Positions 11,082 to 21,446 are shown, counted from the stretch's first letter. The stretch is 64,000 bases of DNA from Planctomycetota bacterium (GCA_019456145.1 VRUL01000019.1:29634-93633); one strand, 5' to 3'. Program-made: numbers and translations. The notes: generated by a model from the sequence alone, not told the origin.

Positions 11082-11231
11082 CTTAATATAAACCTCCAAA
11101 GTGCTGGGTTAGTATTTATTTACCTGCCTACTTTGTTTCTCAAAAGACGATTTTAAAACCTTTATAATCAACTCACAGCTAAGATTACTGATAAATTTGC
11201 AAGCTATCTCAGCCTGACCTGCTTGCATTTT

Positions 11232-11303
<72 letters not shown>

Positions 11304-11819
11304 AATCTTTAATTTACTATTCACCGCCTTTGCGGTTAATAAAACAGCAAATGATAAACAAAGACTCTACACAATTTGCAAATCGAAAAGATAAATCCCA
11401 CCCTCTTTTTTCTGCCTCATCAAATATATAGCTTATACAGGAACTTTTAAGCTCGTCTGTTCGATTTACAATATAAACGATTGATATTATAAAATCATTA
11501 CCAACAATGCAAACTCAAAAAGTATAAAAAAAACAAAAAAATAAAATATTTTCTTTTCCGTGCTTGTTTATACTAAAAATATTGAATTTCGGCCCAAAAA
11601 TAGTGATTATCGTGTATTGACACTAATTCAGCAACCTCATTGAAATATCATGATTCTTGATTATGGCCCAAAAATGAAGGTTTCCTGAGTTAAAAGCAAA
11701 ATTATTTTTTCATTTTCTCAAAAAATCTCCTCCCCAAACACTCTGGCACAACACAGCAATATATACATGCCCACGATAATCGCACAATAAATTCCTGTTA
11801 CCAGCAGCTTTTTTGGGCT
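11304..11819. other. AT-rich intergenic region upstream of the tRNA-Thr/tuf block
   Basis: 516 bases with no convincing gene. It should contain the promoter for the large minus-strand ribosomal block, but I cannot fix a clear -35/-10 pair; a TATCAT hexamer on the minus strand follows a TTGCAA with a poor 19-base spacer. A hairpin ACCGC-CTTT-GCGGT is at about 11324-11338. Two short copies of the phrase GGCCCAAAAAT are near 11593 and 11663; a related phrase occurs near 59325. Confidence 0.4.
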
Positions 11820-14054
11820 TTACCCTACTTTTTTTAACTGACGAAGATGACTAATCCAGAGCTTCACCTGCATGAGCCATTTCGGCCTCTTACTCTTGGG
11901 ATTTATTTTAGTTAATGCTTTTAGCGTCTCGTTAGGATCAACTCCAGCAGGCGGTTCCCTTAAATAATTGTCAATTACCCGTACTATAACATTGTTAGGT
12001 TCTAAGTCTTTTTCCAGCAGGCTATTATCCACTAATTTGGCTGCAGCTTCCACATTTGGCCATCTCAAATAAGCATCCAGCAGTTCGGCCAAGATTTTCT
12101 CCCTGTCTTCTGCCTCTTTTGCCTCTGCCTGTAGTATACCCAAATATTTCGCCACTTGTTCAAAAGCACCGGTTTTCTTATAAAGGTCAGCTAATTTTTC
12201 TCTAATATTCTTGAGCATTTTCAGCTTATTCTCACGGACGGCCTTTCCCTCTGCTACATCAAGAAATGAGATCCTTTGTTCAACAGACAACTTGGCTTTG
12301 GCGCTTGTCGAATCAAATTTAGCAATCCACTCGTTTAAGACGGTAGCATCAGAACCTTTGAATATTTCAAGCATCGCCTGCCAGGCCGGCCCGCTCTCAC
12401 CCTCCGCTGTCGAACCAATTTTGCCCGAAAGCCAAACTAAATCTTCTCCTCTGCCGACTTCGCCTGCAAGCTCAATTATTTTTTTCCGAACGAGCGGATT
12501 ATTGTCGTTAATAAAACCTCTCAATATATCTAGCGCCTTTGTTTTATCAATATAGACAAGCCCATCTACCGCAGCCTCTCGAACCGAATCTGCCTCATCA
12601 TTTAATGCCTGCTCAAATAGAGACTTAAAAAGCTTACTTGATTCAGCCCTGCAAACACTCCTCTGGGCACATAATCCCGCCATAGCGGTGAGCAATTGCC
12701 CGCGCAGCATCCCGTCGGATTCATCTTTTTCCTGTTGGTATCTTCCCTGGAGTAAACCAAGATATTTGCCAACCTCCTCCGATGCTAATCCGCCCTGCTC
12801 AAGCCGTTTCTTTATTACATCAGCTCCTTTTTGTGCCTTTTTAGGGTCTTGTTCGAGCAGAAACTTTTCCGACCATCCTAAGAGCTGTTTTCTTATTTCT
12901 GGTGAAACTTTAATCCCTGAATTGGCCGAAAAAGCGTATTGACATGCTCTGCCCAGTGCAACGAACAACTCGATCCTGACCTCATCGTATTGTTCTATTT
13001 TGAGCTGTTCCAGCAAGTGCTGGGCTGAATTCAACTCGACCATCAAAGCCAGAAGCTTTGCTGTTTTTAGGCGGACATCTCTGTCCTGTCCCGAAATCAA
13101 ATTAACTAAAACGGACTCAAGAACAGCAGGTAACTTAAGGTTTGGGGTCGAGCTTACTCGATCTTGATAAACCTTATCCAAAGCCCATAATCTCACTGTC
13201 ACTTCTGAATTATTCAAATGCTTAGCCAGGAACTTAGCTTTGGCTGCAGCATCCTTACTGCCACTGTATACCTCGTCTAATGCAGACAAATAGCGTTCTT
13301 CCCGCAGATCCAGCTTATCTTCCAACTTGTTCATCTGCCTTTCCAGCCAAATCAGTCGGTCCCGCAGGAATTCGTCTGTGTCCTGGCTTTGAAGGATATT
13401 TACTGTGAGAATTTCGGCGTCCATGCCTACAGTTATGCCCAGAGAATTCAACGCTTGTTCTGCTGCCTCAGCTACCTGCTTTTCAGGATCATTGACCAGC
13501 TTTATAAGTCTAATCACCGCCTGCTTATACGGTTGAAGCTTCAACGCATATATCGCATTCAATCTGGCATTGACCGGCAGCGATGGATTTGTTAACACTT
13601 TTTCAAGGGGCTCTGATATTTGCTCATATTGAAAAAGTAAAAGGCCTTCAGCAGCCAATTCAGCCTCTGTGGCAATTTTTGTAGGTAAGATATCAAGCAA
13701 CGGCTGAATAAAGTCGCCTTTTTTATTTATAGGTTTCTGCTCTGGGCGGGCCTGAATCAACGCCTTACATACAGCCATGCGTGCAGCGCTGTTTTCGGTT
13801 TGACGAAGTGCCGACAGCAGAATTTCTCGCGCCGCCGTGTCTTCACTAAACAGCATTTCGGTAGCTGCATCAATACGTATCTGCTCGCTTTTACCCTCAA
13901 ACAAAGTGCTTTCATAGATTTTCAACTGTTTGCTGAGTTCGGCCTTTATACCTTTTTCATTCGGGAGTGAGGCCGACCTGCCGGCACTGACCCCGGCTTG
14001 TTGGCATCCCACCATCAATAGTAATATCAGCAGATATAGCCGTTTTGTACTCAT
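11820..14054 (-). CDS. HEAT-repeat lipoprotein
   Basis: Predicted outer- or inner-membrane lipoprotein of about 744 residues. From ATG 14054 the N-terminus is MSTKRLYLLILLLMVGCQQ, a short positively charged signal peptide with a lipobox ending in Cys. The body is all-alpha and repetitive with HEAT-type units (for example NARLNAIYALKLQPYKQAV, EAAVDGLVYIDKTKAL). HEAT solenoids usually act as scaffolds for protein-protein contact; no enzyme motif is seen. A 20-codon longer start is possible but would hide the signal peptide. It is followed upstream by xerD on the same strand with a 100-base gap. Confidence 0.8.
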   Translation of the reverse strand: MSTKRLYLLILLLMVGCQQAGVSAGRSASLPNEKGIKAELSKQLKIYESTLFEGKSEQIRIDAATEMLFSEDTAAREILLSALRQTENSAARMAVCKALIQARPEQKPINKKGDFIQPLLDILPTKIATEAELAAEGLLLFQYEQISEPLEKVLTNPSLPVNARLNAIYALKLQPYKQAVIRLIKLVNDPEKQVAEAAEQALNSLGITVGMDAEILTVNILQSQDTDEFLRDRLIWLERQMNKLEDKLDLREERYLSALDEVYSGSKDAAAKAKFLAKHLNNSEVTVRLWALDKVYQDRVSSTPNLKLPAVLESVLVNLISGQDRDVRLKTAKLLALMVELNSAQHLLEQLKIEQYDEVRIELFVALGRACQYAFSANSGIKVSPEIRKQLLGWSEKFLLEQDPKKAQKGADVIKKRLEQGGLASEEVGKYLGLLQGRYQQEKDESDGMLRGQLLTAMAGLCAQRSVCRAESSKLFKSLFEQALNDEADSVREAAVDGLVYIDKTKALDILRGFINDNNPLVRKKIIELAGEVGRGEDLVWLSGKIGSTAEGESGPAWQAMLEIFKGSDATVLNEWIAKFDSTSAKAKLSVEQRISFLDVAEGKAVRENKLKMLKNIREKLADLYKKTGAFEQVAKYLGILQAEAKEAEDREKILAELLDAYLRWPNVEAAAKLVDNSLLEKDLEPNNVIVRVIDNYLREPPAGVDPNETLKALTKINPKSKRPKWLMQVKLWISHLRQLKKVG

Positions 14055-14154
14055 TCGGATGACCCTAAACAAAACTCCATATCTCATAATAATCCCCAAA
14101 CCTCTACAGGTCAACTCTCATTTTCGTACGTTTTTAGCACCTCGATTAACTCTA

Positions 14155-15093
14155 TTAAGGTCTTGGGTGGTATGTTTTATGAATCTTTCGCAGCCTTTCC
14201 TGATCAACATGTGTATAAATCTGTGTGGTGGCGATATCCACATGTCCGAGCATTTCCTGAACGCTTCGCAAATCGGCTCCACCTGTCAGTAGATGCGTTG
14301 CGAAGCAATGCCTCAATGTATGAGCAGTAAGTTTTCTGGGCAATCCAGCACGGATTGCATATTTTTTCACTAATCTCCAAATCTCAATACGACTCAAAGG
14401 CAGACCTGTTCGAGACAGCAGCAGAAAATCAGTACTGTGCGACTTGGCCAGCTTCGGCCGAAGATCCCTAAGATACTCGATTGTTGCTGCGATGGCGACT
14501 TTGCCGATTGGGATTACGCGTTCTCTATTGCCTTTGCCCAGGCAGCGCAAGTATCCTATGTTAAGATTCAAATCCGAGGTTTTCAGCCCTGCCAACTCGC
14601 TGGCACGTACGCCGGTGGCATAGAGTAATTCGAGAATCGCTTTATCACGAAGGTAAAAAGGTTCATCTGGTAATGGGGCGTTTAACAGGTCGATAACCTG
14701 CTTTTTGCTGCAATAAGTGGGCAGTTTCTGCCAGAGTTTCGGGCCTTCGAGTATTGATGTGAAGTCATCACAGATTCGGCCGGTAAGTTTGGAAAACCGC
14801 AAGAGCATCCTTATTGCGACAAGGCAGCGCTTAACCGTGCTTTCGCTCTTTTCGGCCCTGCTGAGCACTTGCATATACTTTTGGATATGAACCGGCTTTA
14901 TTTGCTGCAGACAGTTGATTTTCTTGGAATTGCAATACGCCAAAAAGCCTTTCAAATCGCGGCCATAGGCCAAAACTGTATTGTTGGAAAGACCCGCCTC
15001 AACAATCACATAATTCAAAAAATCCTTAATGCTCTGTCCTAAAGGCGCAGAAGCTAATTTTTCACTACCGGATTGTAACCGCACCGAAGACAT
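14155..15093 (-). CDS. xerD: Site-specific tyrosine recombinase, XerC/XerD type
   Basis: 312 residues. Core-binding SAM-like domain at about 15-105, catalytic domain after 120. Catalytic set present: R163 (TGVRASELAG), K187 (LGKGNRER), H258 and R261 (HTLRHCFATH), H284 (LGHVDIATT) and nucleophile Y293 (QIYTH). This full set and the length fit chromosome-dimer resolvases that act at dif; XerC and XerD cannot be separated with certainty from sequence alone. There are no mobile-element genes beside it, which favours a housekeeping role. Confidence 0.9.
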   Translation of the reverse strand: MSSVRLQSGSEKLASAPLGQSIKDFLNYVIVEAGLSNNTVLAYGRDLKGFLAYCNSKKINCLQQIKPVHIQKYMQVLSRAEKSESTVKRCLVAIRMLLRFSKLTGRICDDFTSILEGPKLWQKLPTYCSKKQVIDLLNAPLPDEPFYLRDKAILELLYATGVRASELAGLKTSDLNLNIGYLRCLGKGNRERVIPIGKVAIAATIEYLRDLRPKLAKSHSTDFLLLSRTGLPLSRIEIWRLVKKYAIRAGLPRKLTAHTLRHCFATHLLTGGADLRSVQEMLGHVDIATTQIYTHVDQERLRKIHKTYHPRP

Positions 15094-15234
15094 GTGGATT
15101 AATCTCTAAATACGAAATATACGTTACGATATAGTCAATTCGATAATATCAATATCGGCGTTAAAACAATCTTATCTTTAGCCTTGTATACCCGGCAATA
15201 TGCACAACAAAGACATAAACAGTAAAATCACATC

Positions 15235-15262
15235 TTGACAACACATTTATACTCCGCATAGT
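15235..15262 (+). promoter_or_regulatory. Candidate sigma-70-type promoter for the Tat-exported propeller gene
   Basis: Perfect -35 TTGACA at 15235-15240, 16-base spacer and CATAGT at 15257-15262 (4 of 6 to TATAAT). It lies about 54 bases before the ATG at 15316. Pattern only. Confidence 0.4.
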
Positions 15263-15315
15263 AGAAACAAGGTGATTCCTATTCCAAAACTGTGTAAAAG
15301 TGAAAGGAGCCTATT

Positions 15316-16575
15316 ATGGACGAAATAAAGCTGAATCGTCGCGAATTTCTGAGATATACAACTGGTTGTACTGTAGCACTTGGAAGTTTCTCGGTTCACA
15401 GGGCTCTGTCCTCTAACCGCAATCTTATTCCTGTCAGGGCCATCACGCGCGGGCCGAAATTCCACTGGTTCAGCTACTACGACAAACTGCAGTTCGATCC
15501 AACCTGCCGCTATGTGCTCGGAATGGAGGTTGGCTTCGAGCATCGCGGCCCCGGGCCGGATGACGTTATCAGTATTGGTATGGTTGATTTAAAGAACCGT
15601 AACCACTGGATAGAACTCGGCAAAAGCAGCGCATGGTGCTGGCAGCAGGGCTGTATGCTCCAGTGGCGGCCCGGCTCGAAAAACGAAATTATCTGGAATG
15701 ACCGACAAAGCGGCCGATTCGTCTGCCATATTTTCAACGTCAAGACCGGCAAAAAGCGAACACTACAGCACCCATTTTATACAGTCAGCCCCGACGGACA
15801 CACTGCCGTTGCACCGGATTTCCGGCGTATCCAGGATATGCGGCCGGGCTACGGTTACATAGGATTACCCGATCCATATAAAGACGAATCGGCACCCAAA
15901 GATTCGGGCATTTTCCATCTCGACCTCGATACCGGCAGGCACAAGCTGATAATCTCAATCGCAGACGTTGCAAAAATTCCCAATCCCCATTCCGACTTAA
16001 CCAGTGCAAAACATTACTTCAATCATCTTCTGTTCAATACCGATGGCTCGCGATTCATCTTTCTGCACCGCTGGCGAATAAAGGGCAAAGGCGGTTTTGG
16101 TACACGAATGCTCACAGCTCGGCCTGATGGCACCAATATCCGTGTTGTGGACGATTACGGTAGAACCTCACACTTTATCTGGCGCGACACACGCCATATT
16201 CTCGCCTGGACCTGGCACCCGTCACATGGAAACGCCTTTTATCTATATGAAGACGGGACACATAAGGTAGAAGTGGTTGGTAAAGGTGTTATGACAAAAA
16301 ATGGACATTGCAGTTATCTGCCGGCCAATAAGTGGATTCTCAACGATACATATCCGGACAAAGAGCGAAAACAGCACGTCTATCTCTACAATGTTGAGAC
16401 ACGCACGAAAGTTCAGCTCGGCAGTTTCCATTTGCCGCCTCAATATAAAGGCGAATGGCGATGTGATACACATCCACGTTTCAGTCCTGACGGCCGAAGT
16501 GTTGTCATTGATTCACCACATGGAGGCACCGGACGACAAATACATCTCATCGATATTAGCTCTATTGTTGCGTAA
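15316..16575 (+). CDS. Tat-exported beta-propeller-like protein
   Basis: 419 residues with a twin-arginine signal at the N-terminus (LNRREFLRYTTGCTVALGS). After it comes a conserved-looking opening (FHWFSYYDKLQFDP, RYVLGMEV) and repeated WD40/TolB-like blades, for example FSPDGRSVVIDSPHGGTGRQ near the C-terminus. Proteins of this sort in planctomycetes and Lentisphaerae resemble oligogalacturonate-lyase-type propellers, but the metal-binding His set of that enzyme family was not traced, so no reaction is assigned. AAAGGAG precedes the ATG. It stands as a single transcription unit. Confidence 0.8.
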   Translation: MDEIKLNRREFLRYTTGCTVALGSFSVHRALSSNRNLIPVRAITRGPKFHWFSYYDKLQFDPTCRYVLGMEVGFEHRGPGPDDVISIGMVDLKNRNHWIELGKSSAWCWQQGCMLQWRPGSKNEIIWNDRQSGRFVCHIFNVKTGKKRTLQHPFYTVSPDGHTAVAPDFRRIQDMRPGYGYIGLPDPYKDESAPKDSGIFHLDLDTGRHKLIISIADVAKIPNPHSDLTSAKHYFNHLLFNTDGSRFIFLHRWRIKGKGGFGTRMLTARPDGTNIRVVDDYGRTSHFIWRDTRHILAWTWHPSHGNAFYLYEDGTHKVEVVGKGVMTKNGHCSYLPANKWILNDTYPDKERKQHVYLYNVETRTKVQLGSFHLPPQYKGEWRCDTHPRFSPDGRSVVIDSPHGGTGRQIHLIDISSIVA

Positions 16576-16723
16576 AAGTGACTCCGTTTCTCTTGCAGCC
16601 CCGTTTCTGCTTTTTTGAGCAGAATAATATGAAAAACACAGCTACCCTTTTCTTTTTTACTTGAATTGGCCTTATCATTTGTCTAAAATCAAATGTGCTT
16701 GAATTTTAATGGAGGATATTAAG

Positions 16724-18292
16724 ATGAAAAAGCTGATACTTTTCTTTATCTTCCTGCAGGCCAACCTCTGCAATGTAACGGCCACCGGCAAGACAAACAC
16801 TTATGTGTTTCTCCCGGAACAAAGTTCGGTAGTTCAAACCGGGGGATTTGCCGGGATCCGTGAAATCCACTCGATAGCAGGACGGTTCCACTTAACGGTC
16901 GATTTCGAGACCGGCATGGCCTCATTTGACCAGGTAAATGCGACCCTCAGCGAGAGCCCCTTCTTGTATACGCAGAGCCTGGGTGTCCTATTTAACATGA
17001 CAGAACTGGCCGGTACCGTTACCAGCGATACGGAAATCAGCTTTATAGGCAAAACCGCAGAGGCTTACCCGGTCGATGTCAATCTTGTCGTGACCCTCAG
17101 AGATAGCTCCGTTGAAATGACCGGCCGAACGTTTCCCCCCTGCTGTGACTTTTTTATCTACAATTTAGATGCTGTTGCTCTGGAGTTTACTAAGACTTAT
17201 TACGTCGATGCGGTCAATGGTGATGATAACAATGACGGTTTGAACCCCAAAACAGCCTTCGCGACCATTCAGAAAGGTATTGATAATGCCGCCGATGGTG
17301 ATACCATTATTGTCTTTCCGGGCCTTTACACTGAAATTATCAACTTTCTCGGCAAAAATATCTCGCTGAAAAGCACAGACCCAACCAAATCACATATAGT
17401 CAAGAGTACAATCATTAGCGGCATGGTTTATTTTCGTGGTACGGAAGACCCAAGCTGTACGCTTACAGGCTTTAATATCGACGGCTATATCAACGGCTTC
17501 GACTGGGAAATTGACCCGAACGGCGTGAATCACACGCACGCCACAATCAGTCATTGCGTCCTTGAGAACTTCATAACCGGCTGCGGGCGACTTATTTACG
17601 CCTGTGATGGGACAATCAGCAACTGTACAGTCGCCAACATTGGATATATGTGCCTTAGACCGTGGCCGGCACCTGCGATTGTCGGATGCCACGGCTTAAT
17701 TGAGAACTGCGCCTTCGTAGCCGTCTCTGACGGTATAGAAGTCCTGGAGGGCGGAACCTGCACAATTAAAAATTGCATACTGTACCGTAACACCTGGGCG
17801 GTTGTGCCCAGCGGAGCAACGCTGAATATTTGGTATAGCAACTTCGAGGGTGGTCGTGATAGGATTTGGGGCAACGGCATCGTGAACTGGGGGCCGGGAA
17901 ATATCGACACCGACCCATGCTTTGCTCGATTAGGAAACTGGCAGGCCGAAGGCGATTATCATCTCAAATCCCAGGCCGGTAGATGGGAACCAAATAGTCA
18001 GACCTGGGTGCAGGATAACGTTACAAGCCCGTGCATCGATGCGGGTGATATTTACAATCCTATCGGCCATGAGCCATTTCCCAACGGTGGTCTTATCAAT
18101 ATGGGAGCCTTTGGCGGGACGGCTGAGGCAAGCAAATCATACTTTGGCAAACCGGTATGTGAAACGATTGTTGCTGGAGATGTAAACGGAGACTGTAGAG
18201 TTAACTTTCTTGACTTTCAGCTTACGGCTTTGCATTGGTTGGAAGATAACACTCCGCCCCCTCCCCCACTTCTGCTCTCACCTCCGCCATAG
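16724..18292 (+). CDS. Secreted parallel beta-helix protein with dockerin-like C-terminus
   Basis: 522 residues from ATG 16724 (MKKLILFFIFLQANLCNVTA), a Sec signal peptide. An N-terminal beta domain (about 20-155) is followed by the opening of a right-handed parallel beta-helix (YYVDAVNGDDNNDG, then FATIQKGIDNAADGDTIIV), typical of pectate-lyase-like and Nos-type repeats. The C-terminus carries one EF-hand-like loop (GDVNGDCRVNFLDFQ) and HWLEDN, then a proline tail. The single dockerin-like unit recurs in another protein of this window. A carbohydrate-binding or lyase role is possible but no catalytic residues are identified. A five-codon longer start exists. Confidence 0.85.
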   Translation: MKKLILFFIFLQANLCNVTATGKTNTYVFLPEQSSVVQTGGFAGIREIHSIAGRFHLTVDFETGMASFDQVNATLSESPFLYTQSLGVLFNMTELAGTVTSDTEISFIGKTAEAYPVDVNLVVTLRDSSVEMTGRTFPPCCDFFIYNLDAVALEFTKTYYVDAVNGDDNNDGLNPKTAFATIQKGIDNAADGDTIIVFPGLYTEIINFLGKNISLKSTDPTKSHIVKSTIISGMVYFRGTEDPSCTLTGFNIDGYINGFDWEIDPNGVNHTHATISHCVLENFITGCGRLIYACDGTISNCTVANIGYMCLRPWPAPAIVGCHGLIENCAFVAVSDGIEVLEGGTCTIKNCILYRNTWAVVPSGATLNIWYSNFEGGRDRIWGNGIVNWGPGNIDTDPCFARLGNWQAEGDYHLKSQAGRWEPNSQTWVQDNVTSPCIDAGDIYNPIGHEPFPNGGLINMGAFGGTAEASKSYFGKPVCETIVAGDVNGDCRVNFLDFQLTALHWLEDNTPPPPPLLLSPPP

Positions 18293-18424
18293 TCAGCCAA
18301 TAACTGCTTAGTTGGACTCAGCGGCAGATTTTTTTCGTCCACCTAATATAGAAAAAGCAATTCCTTCTTGAGTTGATGACTCAGTGCATATATAATCATA
18401 CTCTGAATTCAACGAAAAACTAAA

Positions 18425-19048
18425 ATGAACAGACGAAAAATACAAAAGAACAAAAGAAGACAAGGATACAGTTACCCAAGAGCACTTATCGCTTATGCAC
18501 TTATACTCACAGGCTGTGCTCAGAAACAGCACCATGTTGTAATCGAGCAAATTTGTCTACCGCACACACAGTCTGTGGGACTCCTTAAGGAGAAACTCCA
18601 GGCAATGAAGATAGCCAAAGATGTCCTTGGGCGAATGAATTTTACTATCGCCAAAGCTGATACCGAGCAAGGTCTTATACGTACCAAACCGCTGCCGGGG
18701 GCACAATCCTTCGAATTCTGGCGAAGCGATAATGTTGGTCCTTTCAACTCTACCGAAGCAAATCTACACAGTATTCGAAGAATTGCCGAATTAGACATAA
18801 GTCACCAGGGCGGGCAATTGTGTATCAACTGTGATGTGAAAGTTCAAAGATTATCTATGCCTGAACACCAAATCACTACGAGCGGACGGGCATACGAGAT
18901 GTTTACGAGCAGCAGACAATCGATGCAGTACCTGAAACTACACGCCAAGCAGAAAAAAGATTTGGCCTGGGTCGATTTAGGCAGTGACCGTCAACTGGCA
19001 ACGGAGATTTTGAAGCGAATTGAAAAATACACGAAGCGCCAAGAGTAA
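18425..19048 (+). CDS. Hypothetical lipoprotein
   Basis: 207 residues. The N-terminus is strongly basic (MNRRKIQKNKRRQG), followed by a short hydrophobic run and a lipobox-like LILTGC, so it is probably a lipoprotein. The remainder is mixed alpha/beta without a family I recognise; a cysteine pair CINC is at about residue 133. It lies 62 bases upstream of galE on the same strand. Confidence 0.65.
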   Translation: MNRRKIQKNKRRQGYSYPRALIAYALILTGCAQKQHHVVIEQICLPHTQSVGLLKEKLQAMKIAKDVLGRMNFTIAKADTEQGLIRTKPLPGAQSFEFWRSDNVGPFNSTEANLHSIRRIAELDISHQGGQLCINCDVKVQRLSMPEHQITTSGRAYEMFTSSRQSMQYLKLHAKQKKDLAWVDLGSDRQLATEILKRIEKYTKRQE

Positions 19049-19110
19049 ATGAGAAGATGAGCAAATCCATCAACTCATCTACTCATAAATGCATCCACGA
19101 GATACGAGAT

Positions 19111-20094
19111 ATGAAAGTACTGGTTTGCGGCGGGGCAGGTTATATCGGCAGCAATATGACAGCGATGTTAGCTGCGGTGGATTTCGAGCCTGTCGTTTTT
19201 GACAATCTCAGCACAGGCCACCGGTCAGCGGTCGTCTCGGCTGAGTTTGTCCAGGGTGATTTAGCCGATTACGAATTGCTCGTCAAGACGCTCAGGAAAT
19301 ACAAAATCGAAGCAGTAATGCACTTTGCCGCCTTTATTGAAGTGGGTGAATCGGTTCAGGTCCCGCTTAAATACTACCACAACAACGTATCCTGCACGCA
19401 GAATCTATTAAGCGCAATGGAGGCAGTCGGCGTAGATAAATTCGTTTTTAGCAGCACAGCGGCCGTATATGGGATACCGGAAAAGCTGCCCATTACCGAA
19501 GATTCACCGAAACAGCCCATCAATCCCTATGGGGAAACCAAGCTGGCCGCCGAAAGGATGTGTCGCTATCAAAGCCAGGCAGGAAAACTGCGATATGCCA
19601 CCCTGCGATATTTCAATGCCTGCGGCGCGGGTGTAAAGGCATCTCTTGGCGAAGACCATAGACCTGAATCGCATCTGATACCGAGAGTTATCCAGGCGGC
19701 AATGGGAAAAATCAGTGAAATCCAAATTTACGGGACCGATTATCCCACGCCCGACGGCACCTGCATGCGCGATTACATCCATATCGAGGATTTATGCAGG
19801 GCACATCTGCTGGCTTTGGAAAAGCTGGATCAGAACAGCGAACTTCTCTACAACTTGGGCAACGGCCAGGGCTATTCCGTCAAAGAGGTAATTGATACTG
19901 TTAAAAAGGTCAGCGGTAAAGAATTCAAAGTTGTGGAAACTGACCGCCGTCCCGGTGACCCACCGATACTAACATCCGACGCCACAAAGGCCGGGACCGA
20001 ACTCGGCTGGAAAACGGAAATCCCTGAGCTGGAAAAAATAGTTGCAACCGCATGGCAGTGGCATAACGAGCATCCTGACGGATATCCGGATTGA
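19111..20094 (+). CDS. galE: UDP-glucose 4-epimerase
   Basis: Interconverts UDP-glucose and UDP-galactose, NAD-dependent, cytoplasmic. 327 residues from ATG 19111 (MKVLVCGGAGYIGSN). Rossmann glycine motif GGAGYIGS, FDNLSTGH, active-site FSSTAAVYG serine and YGETK tyrosine-lysine pair, then RYFNACGA and DYIHIEDL. A frame start at 19057 would add 18 codons made of repetitive sequence and was rejected. It sits 39 bases before a sugar kinase gene, so both probably serve hexose entry and cell-surface sugar supply. Confidence 0.95.
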   Translation: MKVLVCGGAGYIGSNMTAMLAAVDFEPVVFDNLSTGHRSAVVSAEFVQGDLADYELLVKTLRKYKIEAVMHFAAFIEVGESVQVPLKYYHNNVSCTQNLLSAMEAVGVDKFVFSSTAAVYGIPEKLPITEDSPKQPINPYGETKLAAERMCRYQSQAGKLRYATLRYFNACGAGVKASLGEDHRPESHLIPRVIQAAMGKISEIQIYGTDYPTPDGTCMRDYIHIEDLCRAHLLALEKLDQNSELLYNLGNGQGYSVKEVIDTVKKVSGKEFKVVETDRRPGDPPILTSDATKAGTELGWKTEIPELEKIVATAWQWHNEHPDGYPD

Positions 20095-20132
20095 ATTTCC
20101 GAATAACTTCAAAATCCAAAGGAGATTAACCT

Positions 20133-21446
20133 GTGGAAGAGGTTAAGGCTAAAGTAACAGACTATTTAGATAAAAACGACATGAATCCTGCTCAGATTGA
20201 CATGGAAAAGACCTGTCAGATTTTCCTGAAAGAAATGGAGCGAGGCCTGGCCGCTGAGCAAAGTTCCTTAGCCATGCTGCCTACTTACATCGAAATCGAG
20301 CGCCAGATTCCACTGAATAAGCCTGTTATTGTTATGGACGCCGGGGGAACAAACTTTCGTGTGGCCACTGTCAGCTTCGACCAGGATGGAAAATCTAACA
20401 TCGAGAATTTTAAGCTTTTCCCTATGCCCGGAGTAAAACAGCAAGTTAGCAAAGACGAGTTCTTCAACATCATGGCAGGGTATTTAGATGAAATTATTGA
20501 TAAAAGTGCGAACATCGGCTTTTGCTTTTCATATCCGATTGAAATATTCCCGAATAAAGACGGGAAGGTATTATATTTCTCCAAAGAAATAAAGGCAGAC
20601 GAAGTCGCCGGCAACATGATTGGCCAAAACCTGAATGCCGCTATTAGCAGCTCAGGAAATGCCGACAAAAAGCACATAATTTTGCTTAATGATACGGTGG
20701 CCACTCTGTTGGCCGGCAGAGCTGATGTTAAAGGCATATCATTTGACACTTACATCGGCTTTATTCTTGGCACAGGGACAAATTGCAGCTACATCGATCT
20801 AAATAAGAACATCACCAAGGCTAAAGATCTGGACCTTACTAAAAGCCAGATAATCAATGTTGAATCCGGGGGATTCGGCAAAGCACCACAGGGAAAAATA
20901 GATAAAGACTTCGACCAATCTTCAAACTGCCCGGGAATGTACACTTTTGAAAAGATGATTTCCGGCGCCTATCTTGGACCGCTTTGTTTATGGACTGTTC
21001 GTACGGCTGCCAAGGATGGTCTCTTATCTAAAGATTCCTCCGAGAACGTAAAGAAAATAAAAGAACTAAGCACAAAAGATGTCAATGACTTTATGTCATA
21101 CCCGCAAGGCAAGGGCGGGCCACTATCATCGGCCCTAAAAACAGCAAGCCAGGAAGACCTTGCTACAGCATACTACTTGATTGATAGATTAATAGAGCGA
21201 GCGGCAAAACTGACCGCCATCAATCTGTCCGCCGCCGCCATCAAAAGCGGCAAAGGCCATAATCCCTGCCGGCCGGTCTGTATCGTTGCCGAAGGAACTA
21301 CTTTCTATCAGCTTAAGTCGCTCAAACAGCGCGTTGAGTATTACTTGAAAGACTACCTCGTAAACGAAAATGGAGTGTTCTACGAGATTATAAACGTGGA
21401 AAACGCGACATTGATTGGCGCCGCCATCGCAGGGCTTACGAATTAA
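20133..21446 (+). CDS. Hexokinase (eukaryotic-type hexokinase family)
   Basis: 437 residues. ATP-dependent hexose kinase of the Hexokinase_1/2 family rather than the small ROK glucokinase. Visible motifs: phosphate-1 MDAGGTNFRVA, substrate segment GFCFSYPIE, phosphate-2 NDTVATLLAG and GFILGTGTNCSYID. The GTG start at 20133 has AAAGGAG 8 bases upstream. Its substrate (glucose, mannose or fructose) cannot be read from the sequence. It follows galE closely and likely shares its transcript. Such enzymes occur sporadically in planctomycetes and spirochaetes. Confidence 0.85.
   Translation: MEEVKAKVTDYLDKNDMNPAQIDMEKTCQIFLKEMERGLAAEQSSLAMLPTYIEIERQIPLNKPVIVMDAGGTNFRVATVSFDQDGKSNIENFKLFPMPGVKQQVSKDEFFNIMAGYLDEIIDKSANIGFCFSYPIEIFPNKDGKVLYFSKEIKADEVAGNMIGQNLNAAISSSGNADKKHIILLNDTVATLLAGRADVKGISFDTYIGFILGTGTNCSYIDLNKNITKAKDLDLTKSQIINVESGGFGKAPQGKIDKDFDQSSNCPGMYTFEKMISGAYLGPLCLWTVRTAAKDGLLSKDSSENVKKIKELSTKDVNDFMSYPQGKGGPLSSALKTASQEDLATAYYLIDRLIERAAKLTAINLSAAAIKSGKGHNPCRPVCIVAEGTTFYQLKSLKQRVEYYLKDYLVNENGVFYEIINVENATLIGAAIAGLTN

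Noticed and set aside
14155..15093. XerD as integrase of a mobile element
   Set aside because: Full catalytic set and length fit a chromosomal Xer recombinase and no phage or element genes are adjacent; dif was not located in the window.
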